In this document: positions 8,121 to 16,705 of the stretch, one piece after another
Numbering within the stretch: the stretch's first letter is position 1
Layout: each line of letters opens with the position of its first letter
DNA from: Persicitalea sp963803495
GTDB taxonomy: Bacteria; Bacteroidota; Bacteroidia; Cytophagales; Spirosomataceae
Reading direction: 5' to 3'
Assembly: GCA_963803495.1 (NCBI GenBank)
Contig: CAWDMP010000002.1
Span: forward strand, 3,720,001-3,784,000
Length of the DNA stretch: 64,000 nt
Notes under the pieces: generated by a model
What the model was told of the DNA's origin: nothing
Databases searched by the model: none
The model's input: the letters and a program-made list of their open reading frames with translations, nothing else
Position numbers and translations under genes: made by a program

Positions 8121-9665
8121 CTACAAATCATTGATGCCCGCAAGATACCGGTTTGCCTGGGCAAACAACGCCTCCCGGTCCTCCTCCTTCATGCGCTTCA
8201 GGCTGGGATACACCATCCCGATCCTCGGGTTCTTTTCCAGGGTGTCGCGGTGGCGGTCGTAAAAGTGCCAGTAGAGGCTGTTGAAAGGACAAGCTCGCTC
8301 GCCGGTTTTTTTCTTTTTGTCGTAGTGGCAGCTCCCGCAGTAGTGGCTCATCTTGTCGATGTAGTTGGCCGACGACACATAGGGCTTGGTCCCCACGATG
8401 CCGCCGTCGGCAAACTGACTCATGCCGCGCGTATTGGTGATCTCGACCCACTCGATGGCGTCGATGTAGATGCCCAGGTACCAGGCGTCCACTTCGTCGG
8501 GATCGACGCCCGCCAGCAGGGCGAAGTTGCCCGTAATCATGAGGCGCTGGATGTGGTGGGCGTAGGCGTGGTCCAGCGATTGGCCGATAGCGTGGCTTAG
8601 GCAGCGCATTTTCGTATCACCGGTCCAGTACCAGTCGGGCAGCGGACGGCTGTGGTTTAACTTATTGAGCGTCGCGAAGTCCGGCATTTTGGCCCAATAC
8701 ATGCCCCGCATGTACTCACGCCAGCCGATAATCTGCCGCACGAAACCTTCTACCTGCGAGAAGGCAATGGTATCTTGATGTTCCTCCCAGTGCGCCACCA
8801 CGGCGTCGATTACTTCCTTGGGATGCAGCAATTTCGAGTTCATCACGAAGGAAAGCCGGGCGTGGTACAGCGCCCAGCCTTCGGGCGTCATGGCGTCCTG
8901 GTAGTCGCCAAAATGCACGAGCAGGTTTTGCAGGAAATAGTCGAGTACCGCCAGGCCTTCCGACCGGGTCGTGGGCCAGCCGAATTTCGTCGAGTCCGCC
9001 AGCCTCCCAATGGTTTTCACCCCAGCCTTTTCAATCATCGCGACCACGGCGCTGACGTCCTTTTCCAGCAAAAGCGGGGCGGGCCACTGGTGCTTTTTGG
9101 GGAGCGGCTTGCGGTTGCTGGCGTCGTAGTTCCATTGGCCGGTCAGGGGCTCGTCGCCGTCCATGAGTACGTCGTGTTTCCGCCGCATCATGCGGTAAAA
9201 CGATTCCATGACGTAGGTCTTCTTGCCCGCAAAATGCTCGGCCAGTTCGGTGCGACTGCCTAAAAAATGTTCTGTGTCGTAGTACTGGGACGAAACGCCA
9301 ATCTCGTACAGATCGGCGCTGAAAGCTTTTAACTGCCGGTCGAGCCGCCACTCGTCGGGAAGTTGGTACTCGAAGTGAGCGAATTCTTCCTCTTGAATAA
9401 GCTTGGCCACATTATCCGTCAGATTTTGCTGGTTCCGGGGATCGTCGAGGGTGTAGTAAACAACCCGATGCCCCCGCTCCCTCAGGTGGTCGGCGAAGGC
9501 GCGCATGTCCAGGAAGAACGCCACGACCTTTTGGATATGGTGCGCCACGTAGTCGGTTTCCTGCCGCATCTCCATCAGAAGGTACGTGACGTCGTCGTCG
9601 GATTCCTGGTACCAGGGGTGGGCGTGGTTGAGTTGATCACCCAGAATAAGGCGAAGTGTGGACAT
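8121..9665 (-). CDS. Iron-sulfur photolyase-like protein (FeS-BCP / PhrB type)
   Basis: A 514-residue cryptochrome/photolyase-related protein. The N-terminus (MSTLRLILGDQLNHAHPWY) matches the deoxyribodipyrimidine photolyase-related domain that binds the antenna chromophore. The C-terminal half has the FAD-binding helical region (GWREYMRGMYWAKMP, MRCLSHAIGQSLDHAYAHH). Four cysteines fit the [4Fe-4S] ligand pattern of bacterial (6-4) photolyases such as PhrB: one in MRCLSH, then CGSC and the C in ERACPFN, with spacing C-x2-C-x12-C. The expected activity is light-driven repair of (6-4) UV photoproducts or blue-light sensing. It appears monocistronic, with ATG at 9665. No partner gene is nearby. 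Confidence 0.88.
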   Translation of the reverse strand: MSTLRLILGDQLNHAHPWYQESDDDVTYLLMEMRQETDYVAHHIQKVVAFFLDMRAFADHLRERGHRVVYYTLDDPRNQQNLTDNVAKLIQEEEFAHFEYQLPDEWRLDRQLKAFSADLYEIGVSSQYYDTEHFLGSRTELAEHFAGKKTYVMESFYRMMRRKHDVLMDGDEPLTGQWNYDASNRKPLPKKHQWPAPLLLEKDVSAVVAMIEKAGVKTIGRLADSTKFGWPTTRSEGLAVLDYFLQNLLVHFGDYQDAMTPEGWALYHARLSFVMNSKLLHPKEVIDAVVAHWEEHQDTIAFSQVEGFVRQIIGWREYMRGMYWAKMPDFATLNKLNHSRPLPDWYWTGDTKMRCLSHAIGQSLDHAYAHHIQRLMITGNFALLAGVDPDEVDAWYLGIYIDAIEWVEITNTRGMSQFADGGIVGTKPYVSSANYIDKMSHYCGSCHYDKKKKTGERACPFNSLYWHFYDRHRDTLEKNPRIGMVYPSLKRMKEEDREALFAQANRYLAGINDL

Positions 9666-9730
9666 GCGGGGTGGGGTTTGAGGTAATAAAACCTAAACCC
9701 GGCGGGGTTGGAAAGGTTTGGTAAGGGAAA

Positions 9731-10015
9731 TCAGTTAGGGCAAGCTTCGGCTAAATCTCTATCGTAATCCCTCATCAACCCTTTTGATATTTCTCCCGAG
9801 CAGTTATCAATGTGTTTCCTAAGTGCAGTTTTGTAAGCTTCACAGCTTTGTTTATCAGCCTTTACTACCTTGTCAGTGAGGGCTTTTTGCACATCACCGA
9901 GAGATTCGCTGCACGTCTCCGGCGGGACATCTTTGTCTTCTTTTGAGCAGCCCAGCACGACTGAGACGCCGAGGCAGGCAGTAAGAACGAAAGCGGATTT
10001 GAATGACTTTTTCAT
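9731..10015 (-). CDS. Small hypothetical lipoprotein
   Basis: A 94-residue protein with a lipoprotein signal peptide and lipobox VVLGC (Cys 23), followed by a charged linker (SKEDKDVPPE). The mature part has four further cysteines (ETCSES, KQSCEAY, DNCSGE, EACPN) in an otherwise helical, lysine-rich sequence, which suggests two disulfides. No family is recognised. It should be anchored to the inner or outer membrane facing the periplasm. A ~460-base non-coding stretch lies upstream. Confidence 0.65.
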   Translation of the reverse strand: MKKSFKSAFVLTACLGVSVVLGCSKEDKDVPPETCSESLGDVQKALTDKVVKADKQSCEAYKTALRKHIDNCSGEISKGLMRDYDRDLAEACPN

Positions 10016-10190
10016 GACGTATGAGTAGTTTGGTTCGTTTTAAAATACTGCCCTGTGCCCTGGCATCCAAAAAATACCGGCTACTATTGATTGAGCGGTA
10101 GGTAAACTTAGTAAGCGGTGGAAGACTACTGATGACGGAGGAAATTCTACGGCGAAAGGACGGAAGGCTACGACGAACGCGCGTTAAAAC

Positions 10191-10220
10191 AAAAACCACC
10201 ACAGGGGTGCGGCGGTTTTT
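10191..10220 (-). terminator. Hairpin terminator downstream of the fasciclin remnant
   Basis: AAAAACCACCAC and GTGCGGCGGTTTTT form a stem with two G-U pairs around a short loop, flanked by A and T tracts on both sides. On the minus strand it follows the stop codon of the fasciclin fragment by about 22 bases, so it is probably the original terminator of that lost gene. Confidence 0.6.
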
Positions 10221-10242
10221 ACCATACCAACAGGAGAGATGT

Positions 10243-10353
10243 TTACTTGGGCATTACTACGGTGTCGATGGCATGAATGACTCCATTGGATGCTGCTACG
10301 TCAGGAATAACCACGGTCGCAGGGCCGAAAACTCTCCCCCTTATCCTCAAACT
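10243..10353 (-). pseudogene. C-terminal remnant of a fasciclin-domain protein
   Basis: Read on the minus strand, 36 codons between an in-frame TAG (10354-10356) and the stop at 10243 give ...VFGPATVVIPDV, AASNGVIHAIDTVVMPK. This is the conserved last strand and H-box of fasciclin (FAS1) domains, whose usual ending is close to NG.IH.ID.VL.P. No fasciclin coding is visible further upstream, so the gene has been deleted down to its last residues and terminator. The rest of 10016-10476 shows no gene. A fragment near 10110-10130 (CGGTGGAAGACTAC) matches the tail of the dispersed repeat described at 24588-24718. Confidence 0.65.
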
Positions 10354-10476
10354 CTATACAGTTGGCAAAACATTTCAGATAGAGTGTACAATATGAGTCC
10401 TGATTGTATACAACAGAAATTTCTCCCTATATTCGCAATGGGTTTTCTCAATTATATATCCTGACTTCCGCCGATT

Positions 10477-11355
10477 ATGCCCTCCCCGCCGATCTTTGGC
10501 ATTAGTAGCTATACCTTCCCCTGGTCGGTGGGAGTAGGCAAAAGTATTCCATCCCAACCCATGACGGCTTTCCAGCTATTGGAGGTCGGCGCTGAATTGG
10601 GAGCCAAATGCTTACAACTAGCTGACAACCTGCCCGCCCATGAGCTTTCAAGGGATGGGTGGAACGCTCTTGTAGCGGCTACCCAAGATGCCGGGATCCA
10701 ACTCGAACTGGGAATAAGGGGGCTAACTCGGGAAAACTTTGAAAACTACCTGCCCCTGTGCGCAGACTGTCAATCACCGTTTTTGCGGGTCGTCATCGAC
10801 GCGGATGGCTACGAACCGAAAACGGATACTATCATTCAAGTTATCAGGAATGTCTTACCCCAACTCAGAAAACAAAGGGTAGTTTTGGCCATCGAGAATC
10901 ACGATAGATTTAGAGCCAGGGAACTGGTAGAAATCATTCAGAAAACCGATGAAAATTGGGTGGGAATTTGCCTCGACACGGCCAATTCTCTGGGAGCCGA
11001 CGAGGGCATCTACGAAGTGACCGAGGTACTTGCTCCTTATACCATCAACCTGCACGTGAAAGACTACGCGATCAAACGCTTTCCGCACGCGATGGGCTTC
11101 GAGGTGACGGGCAGACCAGCGGGAGCGGGCCAGACGCCGATTCCCTGGATTTTGGAGAAATTATCAGCTTTCGGCAAATGCCAGTCGGCGACCCTGGAAG
11201 TGTGGTCAGTGCCTTTAGAGACTTTGGAAATCACGATCAGGCAGGAGGGAGAATGGGCCATTAAAGGTGCCAATTACCTGAAAAGTACCTTGGTTGCCCA
11301 AGCTAATGATGAGATGAGCTATTTAAAATCAAAAACGATTTCTGATGAAAAATAA
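10477..11355 (+). CDS. Sugar-phosphate-isomerase-like TIM barrel, candidate 3-oxo-isoapionate decarboxylase (OiaC role)
   Basis: A 292-residue xylose-isomerase-like TIM barrel (AP_endonuc_2 family). Visible metal/active-site strands include LAIENHDRF, GICLDTANSLGADEG, NLHVKDYAIKR and ATLEVW, giving the usual Glu/Asp/His/Glu ligand set. It is the first gene of a tight cluster with ApnO-, ApsD- and ApnL-like proteins and a ribose-type ABC importer. In the published D-apiose pathway D-apiose is oxidised to the lactone, opened to apionate, converted to 3-oxo-isoapionate and then decarboxylated. By position and fold this enzyme is my candidate for the final decarboxylation. That assignment is inference; it could instead be a sugar epimerase. 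Its 3' end overlaps the next start by 11 bases, indicating cotranscription. Confidence 0.6.
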   Translation: MPSPPIFGISSYTFPWSVGVGKSIPSQPMTAFQLLEVGAELGAKCLQLADNLPAHELSRDGWNALVAATQDAGIQLELGIRGLTRENFENYLPLCADCQSPFLRVVIDADGYEPKTDTIIQVIRNVLPQLRKQRVVLAIENHDRFRARELVEIIQKTDENWVGICLDTANSLGADEGIYEVTEVLAPYTINLHVKDYAIKRFPHAMGFEVTGRPAGAGQTPIPWILEKLSAFGKCQSATLEVWSVPLETLEITIRQEGEWAIKGANYLKSTLVAQANDEMSYLKSKTISDEK

Positions 11356-12181
11356 AATTGCCCTGGTAGGGGCCGGAGGAAAAATGGGCATGAGGTGTAC
11401 CCTCAACCTGTTGAAAGCCCCGGAATACGAAACCAGCTTTATCGACGTCTCGCCCGCTGCCATTGAACGCTTGTCTCAGATAGGTGTACTTGTTAATAAA
11501 GGTGAAACCATACTTCCCGATGTGGATATCGTCATACTCGCCGTGCCGGACAATGCCATGCGTCCGGTCAGCGCCGAGGTAATTCCTCAACTCAAGGCGG
11601 GTGCGGTCGTGGTCATTCTCGATCCGGCGGCTCCGCTGGCGGGCCACATCACCAACCGCCCCGACCTTAGCTATTACGTCACCCATCCTTCGCATCCTTC
11701 GGTATTCAACTGGGAACCTACGGAAGAGGCACAACGGGACTTTTACGGTGGTATCCTGGCCAGGCAGACGGTAGTTTCGGCGCTGATGCAGGGACCCGAC
11801 GAACATTTCGAAGTCGGCGACGCGCTTACCAGGGTACTTTTCCAGCCCGTCACGACCAACCACCGCATCACGGTCGAGCAGATGGCTATTCTAGAGCCGG
11901 GCTTTTCAGAAACGCTCAGCTCCACCTGCATTAAAAAGATTAGGGACGGTTTGGATGTGGTAGTTGAGAAGGGCGTACCCTACGATGCCGCCCGCGACTT
12001 TATCCTCGGCCACATCAACATTCAGTTGGCCGTACTTTTCGACGAACTGCCCATTCAGTTCTCCGATGCTGCCATTAAGGCTCTCGACCGGGCAGAGAAT
12101 ATCCTGTTCAAGGATAATTGGCAGAAGATATTCGAGATGGAAGACATTCACGAGCAAATAGAAGCAATCACTAGCAAATGA
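11345..12181 (+). CDS. apnO: D-apionate oxidoisomerase-like dehydrogenase
   Basis: A 278-residue NAD-dependent enzyme of the phosphogluconate-dehydrogenase-C-like family. It opens with the dinucleotide-binding GAGGKMGMR (residues 9-17), has VDIVILAVPDNAM on the Rossmann side, then LDPAAPLAGHI, the distinctive THPSHPSVF and the C-terminal helical part (KALDRAENILFKDNW). This family includes ApnO, which oxidises D-apionate and migrates its hydroxymethyl group to give 3-oxo-isoapionate. It overlaps the upstream gene by 11 bases and the downstream dehydrogenase by four (ATGA), so translation is probably coupled. Neighbours supply the other pathway steps. Assignment rests on family memory plus context. 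Confidence 0.65.
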   Translation: MKNKIALVGAGGKMGMRCTLNLLKAPEYETSFIDVSPAAIERLSQIGVLVNKGETILPDVDIVILAVPDNAMRPVSAEVIPQLKAGAVVVILDPAAPLAGHITNRPDLSYYVTHPSHPSVFNWEPTEEAQRDFYGGILARQTVVSALMQGPDEHFEVGDALTRVLFQPVTTNHRITVEQMAILEPGFSETLSSTCIKKIRDGLDVVVEKGVPYDAARDFILGHINIQLAVLFDELPIQFSDAAIKALDRAENILFKDNWQKIFEMEDIHEQIEAITSK

Positions 12182-13197
12182 ATATAGGTATCATAGGGTG
12201 TGGTTTTTGGGCGCACTACCAGGTGGCAGCCTGGCGGCAAGCCGACCCGCAGATGGGGCTCGTCTTTTGTGACCAAAACATCGAGAACGCCCGGAATATG
12301 GCTGAAAGGTTCGGTAGTTCAAAGGTCTACGATGACATAGACCAGATGCTGGAGTCCGAATCTCTGGATCTAATCGACATCATCACCCCGCCCGATTCGC
12401 ACGCTCCAATCACCCTTAAGGTACTTCACAAAGGCGTCCCGATCGTGTGCCAGAAGCCCTTGGCTCCGAACCTGACCGACGCTCAAGCCATGGTGGATGA
12501 ATGCGCCCGCCATAAAGTACCCCTGTTCGTCCATGAGAACTTCCGGTGGCAAAAGCCCCTGCGGCACCTGAAACAGAAACTCGACAGCGGGGTGATCGGC
12601 ACACCTTTCCGCGCCCGTATTTATTTCAACAGCGGATTTCCTGTTTTTGAAAACCAGCCCTTGCTCGCTGAACTAGAACGATTCATTATTGCCGATCTGG
12701 GCGTTCATTTGCTGGATATTGGCCGCTTTTTGTTCGGAGAAGTGGCTTCGATTTATGGCCAGATTCAACGGGTCAATCCTAAAATTAGGGGTGAAGATGT
12801 AGCTACGCTGATGCTCAGGATGGAGAGCGGCGTGGTTTGCAACATCGAACTATCCTACGCCTCCACTGTAAGTTACGAATGCTTCCCGCAGACGCTCGTG
12901 GAAGTGGAAGGAGATAAAGGTGCTTTGAGTCTGTTGCCGGACTATGTGCTTGTCACCACCACGAAAGCGGGTACTTCCACCGAGACTACCACCCTGCCCG
13001 ACTATGCCTGGATGCATCCAGAGTACGTAGTAGCGCAGTCGGCTATGGTGGCTACGCACGAAAATTTCTTGGCGGCTGTCCGGGAAGGAGTCCCGGCCGA
13101 AACTACTGGGGAAGATAACCTCAAGACCCTACAACTAATGCACGCGGCATACCAGTCGGCTGAAACGAACCGTGTCATCCACCTTTCAGAGGCGTAA
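12178..13197 (+). CDS. apsD: Gfo/Idh/MocA oxidoreductase, candidate D-apiose dehydrogenase
   Basis: A 339-residue NAD(P)-dependent sugar dehydrogenase. The N-terminal Rossmann motif is GIIGCGFWAHYQ, the conserved EKP motif is here CQKPLAP, and HENFRWQ follows in the substrate pocket. The C-terminal beta-sheet domain holds IIADLGVHLLDIGRFLFGE with the catalytic Asp/His pair typical of the family. In D-apiose clusters a Gfo/Idh/MocA enzyme oxidises D-apiose to D-apionolactone, the substrate for the ApnL-like protein encoded later in the same cluster. ATGA overlap with the apnO-like gene indicates an operon; the importer permease follows nine bases later. The exact sugar is inferred from context. 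Confidence 0.65.
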   Translation: MNIGIIGCGFWAHYQVAAWRQADPQMGLVFCDQNIENARNMAERFGSSKVYDDIDQMLESESLDLIDIITPPDSHAPITLKVLHKGVPIVCQKPLAPNLTDAQAMVDECARHKVPLFVHENFRWQKPLRHLKQKLDSGVIGTPFRARIYFNSGFPVFENQPLLAELERFIIADLGVHLLDIGRFLFGEVASIYGQIQRVNPKIRGEDVATLMLRMESGVVCNIELSYASTVSYECFPQTLVEVEGDKGALSLLPDYVLVTTTKAGTSTETTTLPDYAWMHPEYVVAQSAMVATHENFLAAVREGVPAETTGEDNLKTLQLMHAAYQSAETNRVIHLSEA

Positions 13198-13206
13198 ATT
13201 GTATTT

Positions 13207-14185
13207 ATGGAAAAAAGGCTAGCCTTTCCGGTTGACATTCAGGACAATCTTATCCTGTACCTATGCCTTGCCTACGGGCTGGTGGCTTCCCTCGTAGTTC
13301 CTGGTTTCTTTGGCGCGGCCAACTTCTGGAATATCCTTTTCAACTTGCTACCCCTGATGATCGTCTGCATCGGGCAAATGGTAGTCATGCTTACGGCCGG
13401 GATCGACCTATCGGTCACTTCTACGATCGCCCTTTCGAGCCTGGTCGGTGCGTACGCGATGAGCAGCGACTCCGGCTTCCCCATCTCGCCGGAGACTGGA
13501 ATTTTTGTGGGCATCCTGCTCATGCTGGCCTGCGGAGCAGCCATAGGCCTAGTCAATGGCCTGGCTATCACCCGGCTGGGGATGCCGCCCTTCATGGTCA
13601 CGCTCACCACTATGATATTTTTCAGCGGTTTGGCCGTTTGGAGTACCGCTTCCCAAAACATCTACAATCTGCCCGATGCCTTTGTCGACATTACGTACCA
13701 GTCGTTTTTGGGAATTCCTATCCCTCTACTGATCGCCCTTTTGGTAGTGGTGGCAGTCTCTTTTCTGCTTCGCCGAACCATCCTTGGTCAGTGGCTTTAT
13801 GCTACGGGTATGAATCCCAAAGCCGCCTTCATTTCGGGGGTCGATACGCGGCAAACTACCGTGATCGCTTACGTCATCAGCGGCGTTTGCGGGGCGGTCG
13901 CGGCCATTCTGTACATGGCCCGGCTCGAAACGGGTTCGCCCGTGCTGGGCCAGCATATATTGCTGGATGTAATCGGGGCGGTGGTCATCGGGGGTACATC
14001 TCTTTTTGGCGGAAAGGGAAAGGTAAAATGGACAATTTACGGGGTACTTTTCATCATTTTGCTGGACAATAGCCTCAATCTGATCGGCCTATCTTACTTT
14101 CCTGATCATGATGGTGAAAGGCTTTATTATTCTGACAGCCGCCGTGGTGTACAGGATACAGGACCAAAACCTTAAAACGGCCTGA
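13207..14185 (+). CDS. ABC sugar importer permease 1 (RbsC-like), 3' frameshift
   Basis: A ribose-type (BPD_transp_2) permease with eight to ten hydrophobic segments, AGIDLSVTSTIALSSLVGAYA near the N-terminus and the hallmark GAVVIGGTSLFGGKGKV near the C-terminus. The frame as written ends at 14175 with an unlikely tail (FPDHDGERLYYSDS). Removing one C near 14099 gives YFLIMMVKGFIILTAAVVYR and a stop at 14183-14185, two bases before the ATPase start. The corrected protein has 325 residues. It would form half of the membrane channel of a pentose importer together with the second permease at 15718. Confidence 0.75.
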
Positions 14186-14187
14186 CC

Positions 14188-15691
14188 ATGCTCCTCGAAA
14201 TCAGGCATATAAAGAAAGACTTCGGGGAGGTGTCGGTACTCAAAGACATCAGTCTGACGCTCGACAAAGGGCAGGTACTTGGTCTGATCGGCGAGAACGG
14301 AGCGGGCAAATCGACTCTAATGAACATCGTCAGCGGCCAGTTTCCGACCAGTGGCGGCGAGCTGTTTCTGTAAGGGAAAGCCTTCGCCCCGCCCACGCCC
14401 AGAGCGGCCATCGAGGCAGGCATTGCTTTTATTCACCAGGAACTTAATCTCTTTCCCAATCTGAGCGTGAGCGAGAATCTGTTTGTTCACGATTTTCCCC
14501 GGAAAAAAATAGCGGGCCTATCCTTTATCGACCGAAAAAAGTGCCGGAAACTTACGACAAACTACCTCTTGGAGGTCGGCCTGAGCCTTGACCCCGACAC
14601 GCTGGTGGAAAGACTTACCACTGCCCAGCGGCAAATGGTAGAAATCGCCAAAGCCCTGATTAGCAAACCCAAACTGATTATTTTTGACGAACCCACTACC
14701 TCACTCACTAGCCACGAAACCCAGAAAACTATTCGAGCTTATCGAGCGGCTGAGAAAGGCTGGAACCGCGATGATCTACATCTCGCACAATCTGGATGAA
14801 GTACGCCGACTGGCGGATACGATCGCGGTGATGCGGGACGGACAATTGGTAAAAACTACTGATCGCGCGCACGGTTTCGACCCCCAGCGGCTGATTCACG
14901 ACATGGTGGGCCGCGACGTCGGCCAACTATTTGTCGAGCGGGAGGGTACTTTCAGCGATGAGGAGGTACTTAGGGTGGAAAACCTGAGTGCTGGAAAAAA
15001 AGTGAGGGGAATTTCTTTCCAAATAAATAAGGGAGAGGTACTTGGCTTGTACGGTTTGGTGGGAGCCGGCCGATCCGAAACCGCCCGGCTGATTTTCGGC
15101 CTGGACCAGCCGGAAGCCGGAGAAGTATTCTGGCGCGGCCAACGCCTGAAAAACCCGTCGCCCAGGGAATGGATCGACAAAGGCGTTGGTTTCCTGACCG
15201 AAGACCGGCGCGAGGAAGGACTTTTGCTCCGGCAGGGTATTCAGCAAAACATCCGCCTTACGGCACTAGGGCGGTTTGCCACCAAAGCCCTGGGAACGCT
15301 GAATTTCGAGGCAGCCGAGCAGGAAGCCAGGCATACGGCCGAAAGTACCCGACTGAAATACAATAGTCTGTCGGAACAGCCAGTGTCTACCCTGAGCGGG
15401 GGCAATCAGCAGAAAGTGGTACTATCGAAGTGGCTGATGACGAATCCCCAATTACTAATCATGGACGAACCCACCAAAGGGATCGACATCGGGGCCAAGC
15501 ATGAAATCTACGCCTTGATCAACGATCTGGTGGCTCGTGGAGCCAGCGTACTGCTCATTTCGTCGGAAGTGGAGGAGTTGATCGGGCTTTGCGACCGTAT
15601 CGTGGTGCTGAGCGAAGGAAAAAACAGAGGGGAGTTTGCGAAGGCAAATTTCGACCGCACCGAACTACTGGCCGCTGCCTTACACAACTGA
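14188..15691 (+). pseudogene. ABC sugar importer ATPase (RbsA-like), interrupted by TAA and a +1 frameshift
   Basis: The gene encodes a double-cassette sugar ATPase of about 500 residues once repaired. Half one has Walker A GENGAGKST, QEL in AFIHQELNLFPNLSVSEN and Walker B LIIFDEPTTSL. Half two has the degenerate Walker A GLVGAGRSE, signature LSGGNQQKV and Walker B LLIMDEPTKGID. Two defects are visible. An in-frame TAA at 14371-14373 interrupts FL-GKAFAPP and could come from a Tyr codon by one substitution. An extra A in the AAAA run near 14721 displaces ETQK-LFELIERL. The whole rest of the sequence is intact and typical, so decay would be recent, or these are sequencing errors. It belongs to the importer of the putative apiose cluster. 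Confidence 0.75.
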
Positions 15692-15717
15692 TTTACGTAC
15701 CCCAAAAACCGAAGACT

Positions 15718-16675
15718 ATGGAACGCCGCTCTTCTTTCATCCTGCGCAATGCCACCTGGGGGCTGTTTATTGGCATTCTGCTGGTTTTCGGCTTTCTGTC
15801 GCCCCAATTTCTGACCCTCAGCAACGGACTCAATGTACTAGTCCAGTCGGCCTCGCTGGGAATCATCGCCACGGGCATGACCTTCGTGCTGCTCACGGCG
15901 GGCATCGACTTGTCGGTAGGTTCGATCATGTTTCTATCCGGGATAGTTTCGGCCAAAATGGTGCTGGGTGGCTCGCCCTTCTGGGTGGCGGGCCTGGTGG
16001 TTTTGGGTATCGGGCTGGTGTTTGGCTTCGTCAACGCGTTTCTCGTGTACCGGATCAAGATTATCCCCTTCATTGTGACACTTGCCACCCTCTACATGGG
16101 AAGGGGGCTGGGCCTCTATCTTTCCCAAACCCGCGCTATTAATTTGCCAGAGAGTCTATTACAGATCGGCTCGGCCAGATGGCTGGGCGTTCCTTTGCCC
16201 ATCCTTATTCTTGTTGGCGGTGGTTGGCGTGGCTCACATGGTACTTAGGTACACGCCCTTCGGGCAGCATATTTACGCGGTGGGTAGCGATCAGGAAAAA
16301 GCCCGGAAGGCGGGAATAAATGTGGAAAGGACGCTGCTGGTGGTCTACCTGATCTCGGGATTTTGCGCGGCTCTGGGCGGTTTGGTTTCCATCGCCCAAC
16401 TGGGAGCCGTCTCGCCCACCTTCGGCAATCAGAGCGAGTTTGTTGCCATTGCGGCGGCGGTGCTGGGCGGGGCTAGTTTGTTTGGCGGCAAGGGCACTGT
16501 TCTGCCCGGAACGCTGATCGGGGCCATTTTCATTCAGGCTTTGCAGAGTGGTCTGGTCATTGTCAACGCCGATCCGTACCTTTACCCTCTGATTACCGGA
16601 AGCATTATTTTCATCATTGTCATGATCGACAGCTTGCGACACAAGCGGGAAATGCGGTTGAGGGCTTTGAATTGA
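15718..16675 (+). CDS. ABC sugar importer permease 2 (RbsC-like), internal frameshift
   Basis: A second ribose-type permease, starting at ATG 15718 (MERRSSFILRN), 26 bases after the ATPase. Diagnostic stretches are LLTAGIDLSVGSIMFLSGI, FIVTLATLYMGRGL and AAVLGGASLFGGKGTVLP. The frame breaks near 16215-16222: PLPILIL must join LAVVGVAHMVLRYTPFGQ by removing one base. The repaired protein has 318 residues. It would pair with permease 1, a common layout where two different permeases flank or follow one ATPase. Directly after its stop the composition drops sharply to AT-rich DNA carrying a peptidase gene. Confidence 0.75.
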
Positions 16676-16705
16676 GAGATTTTTTGGCAACTAGATATCA
16701 TAAAA

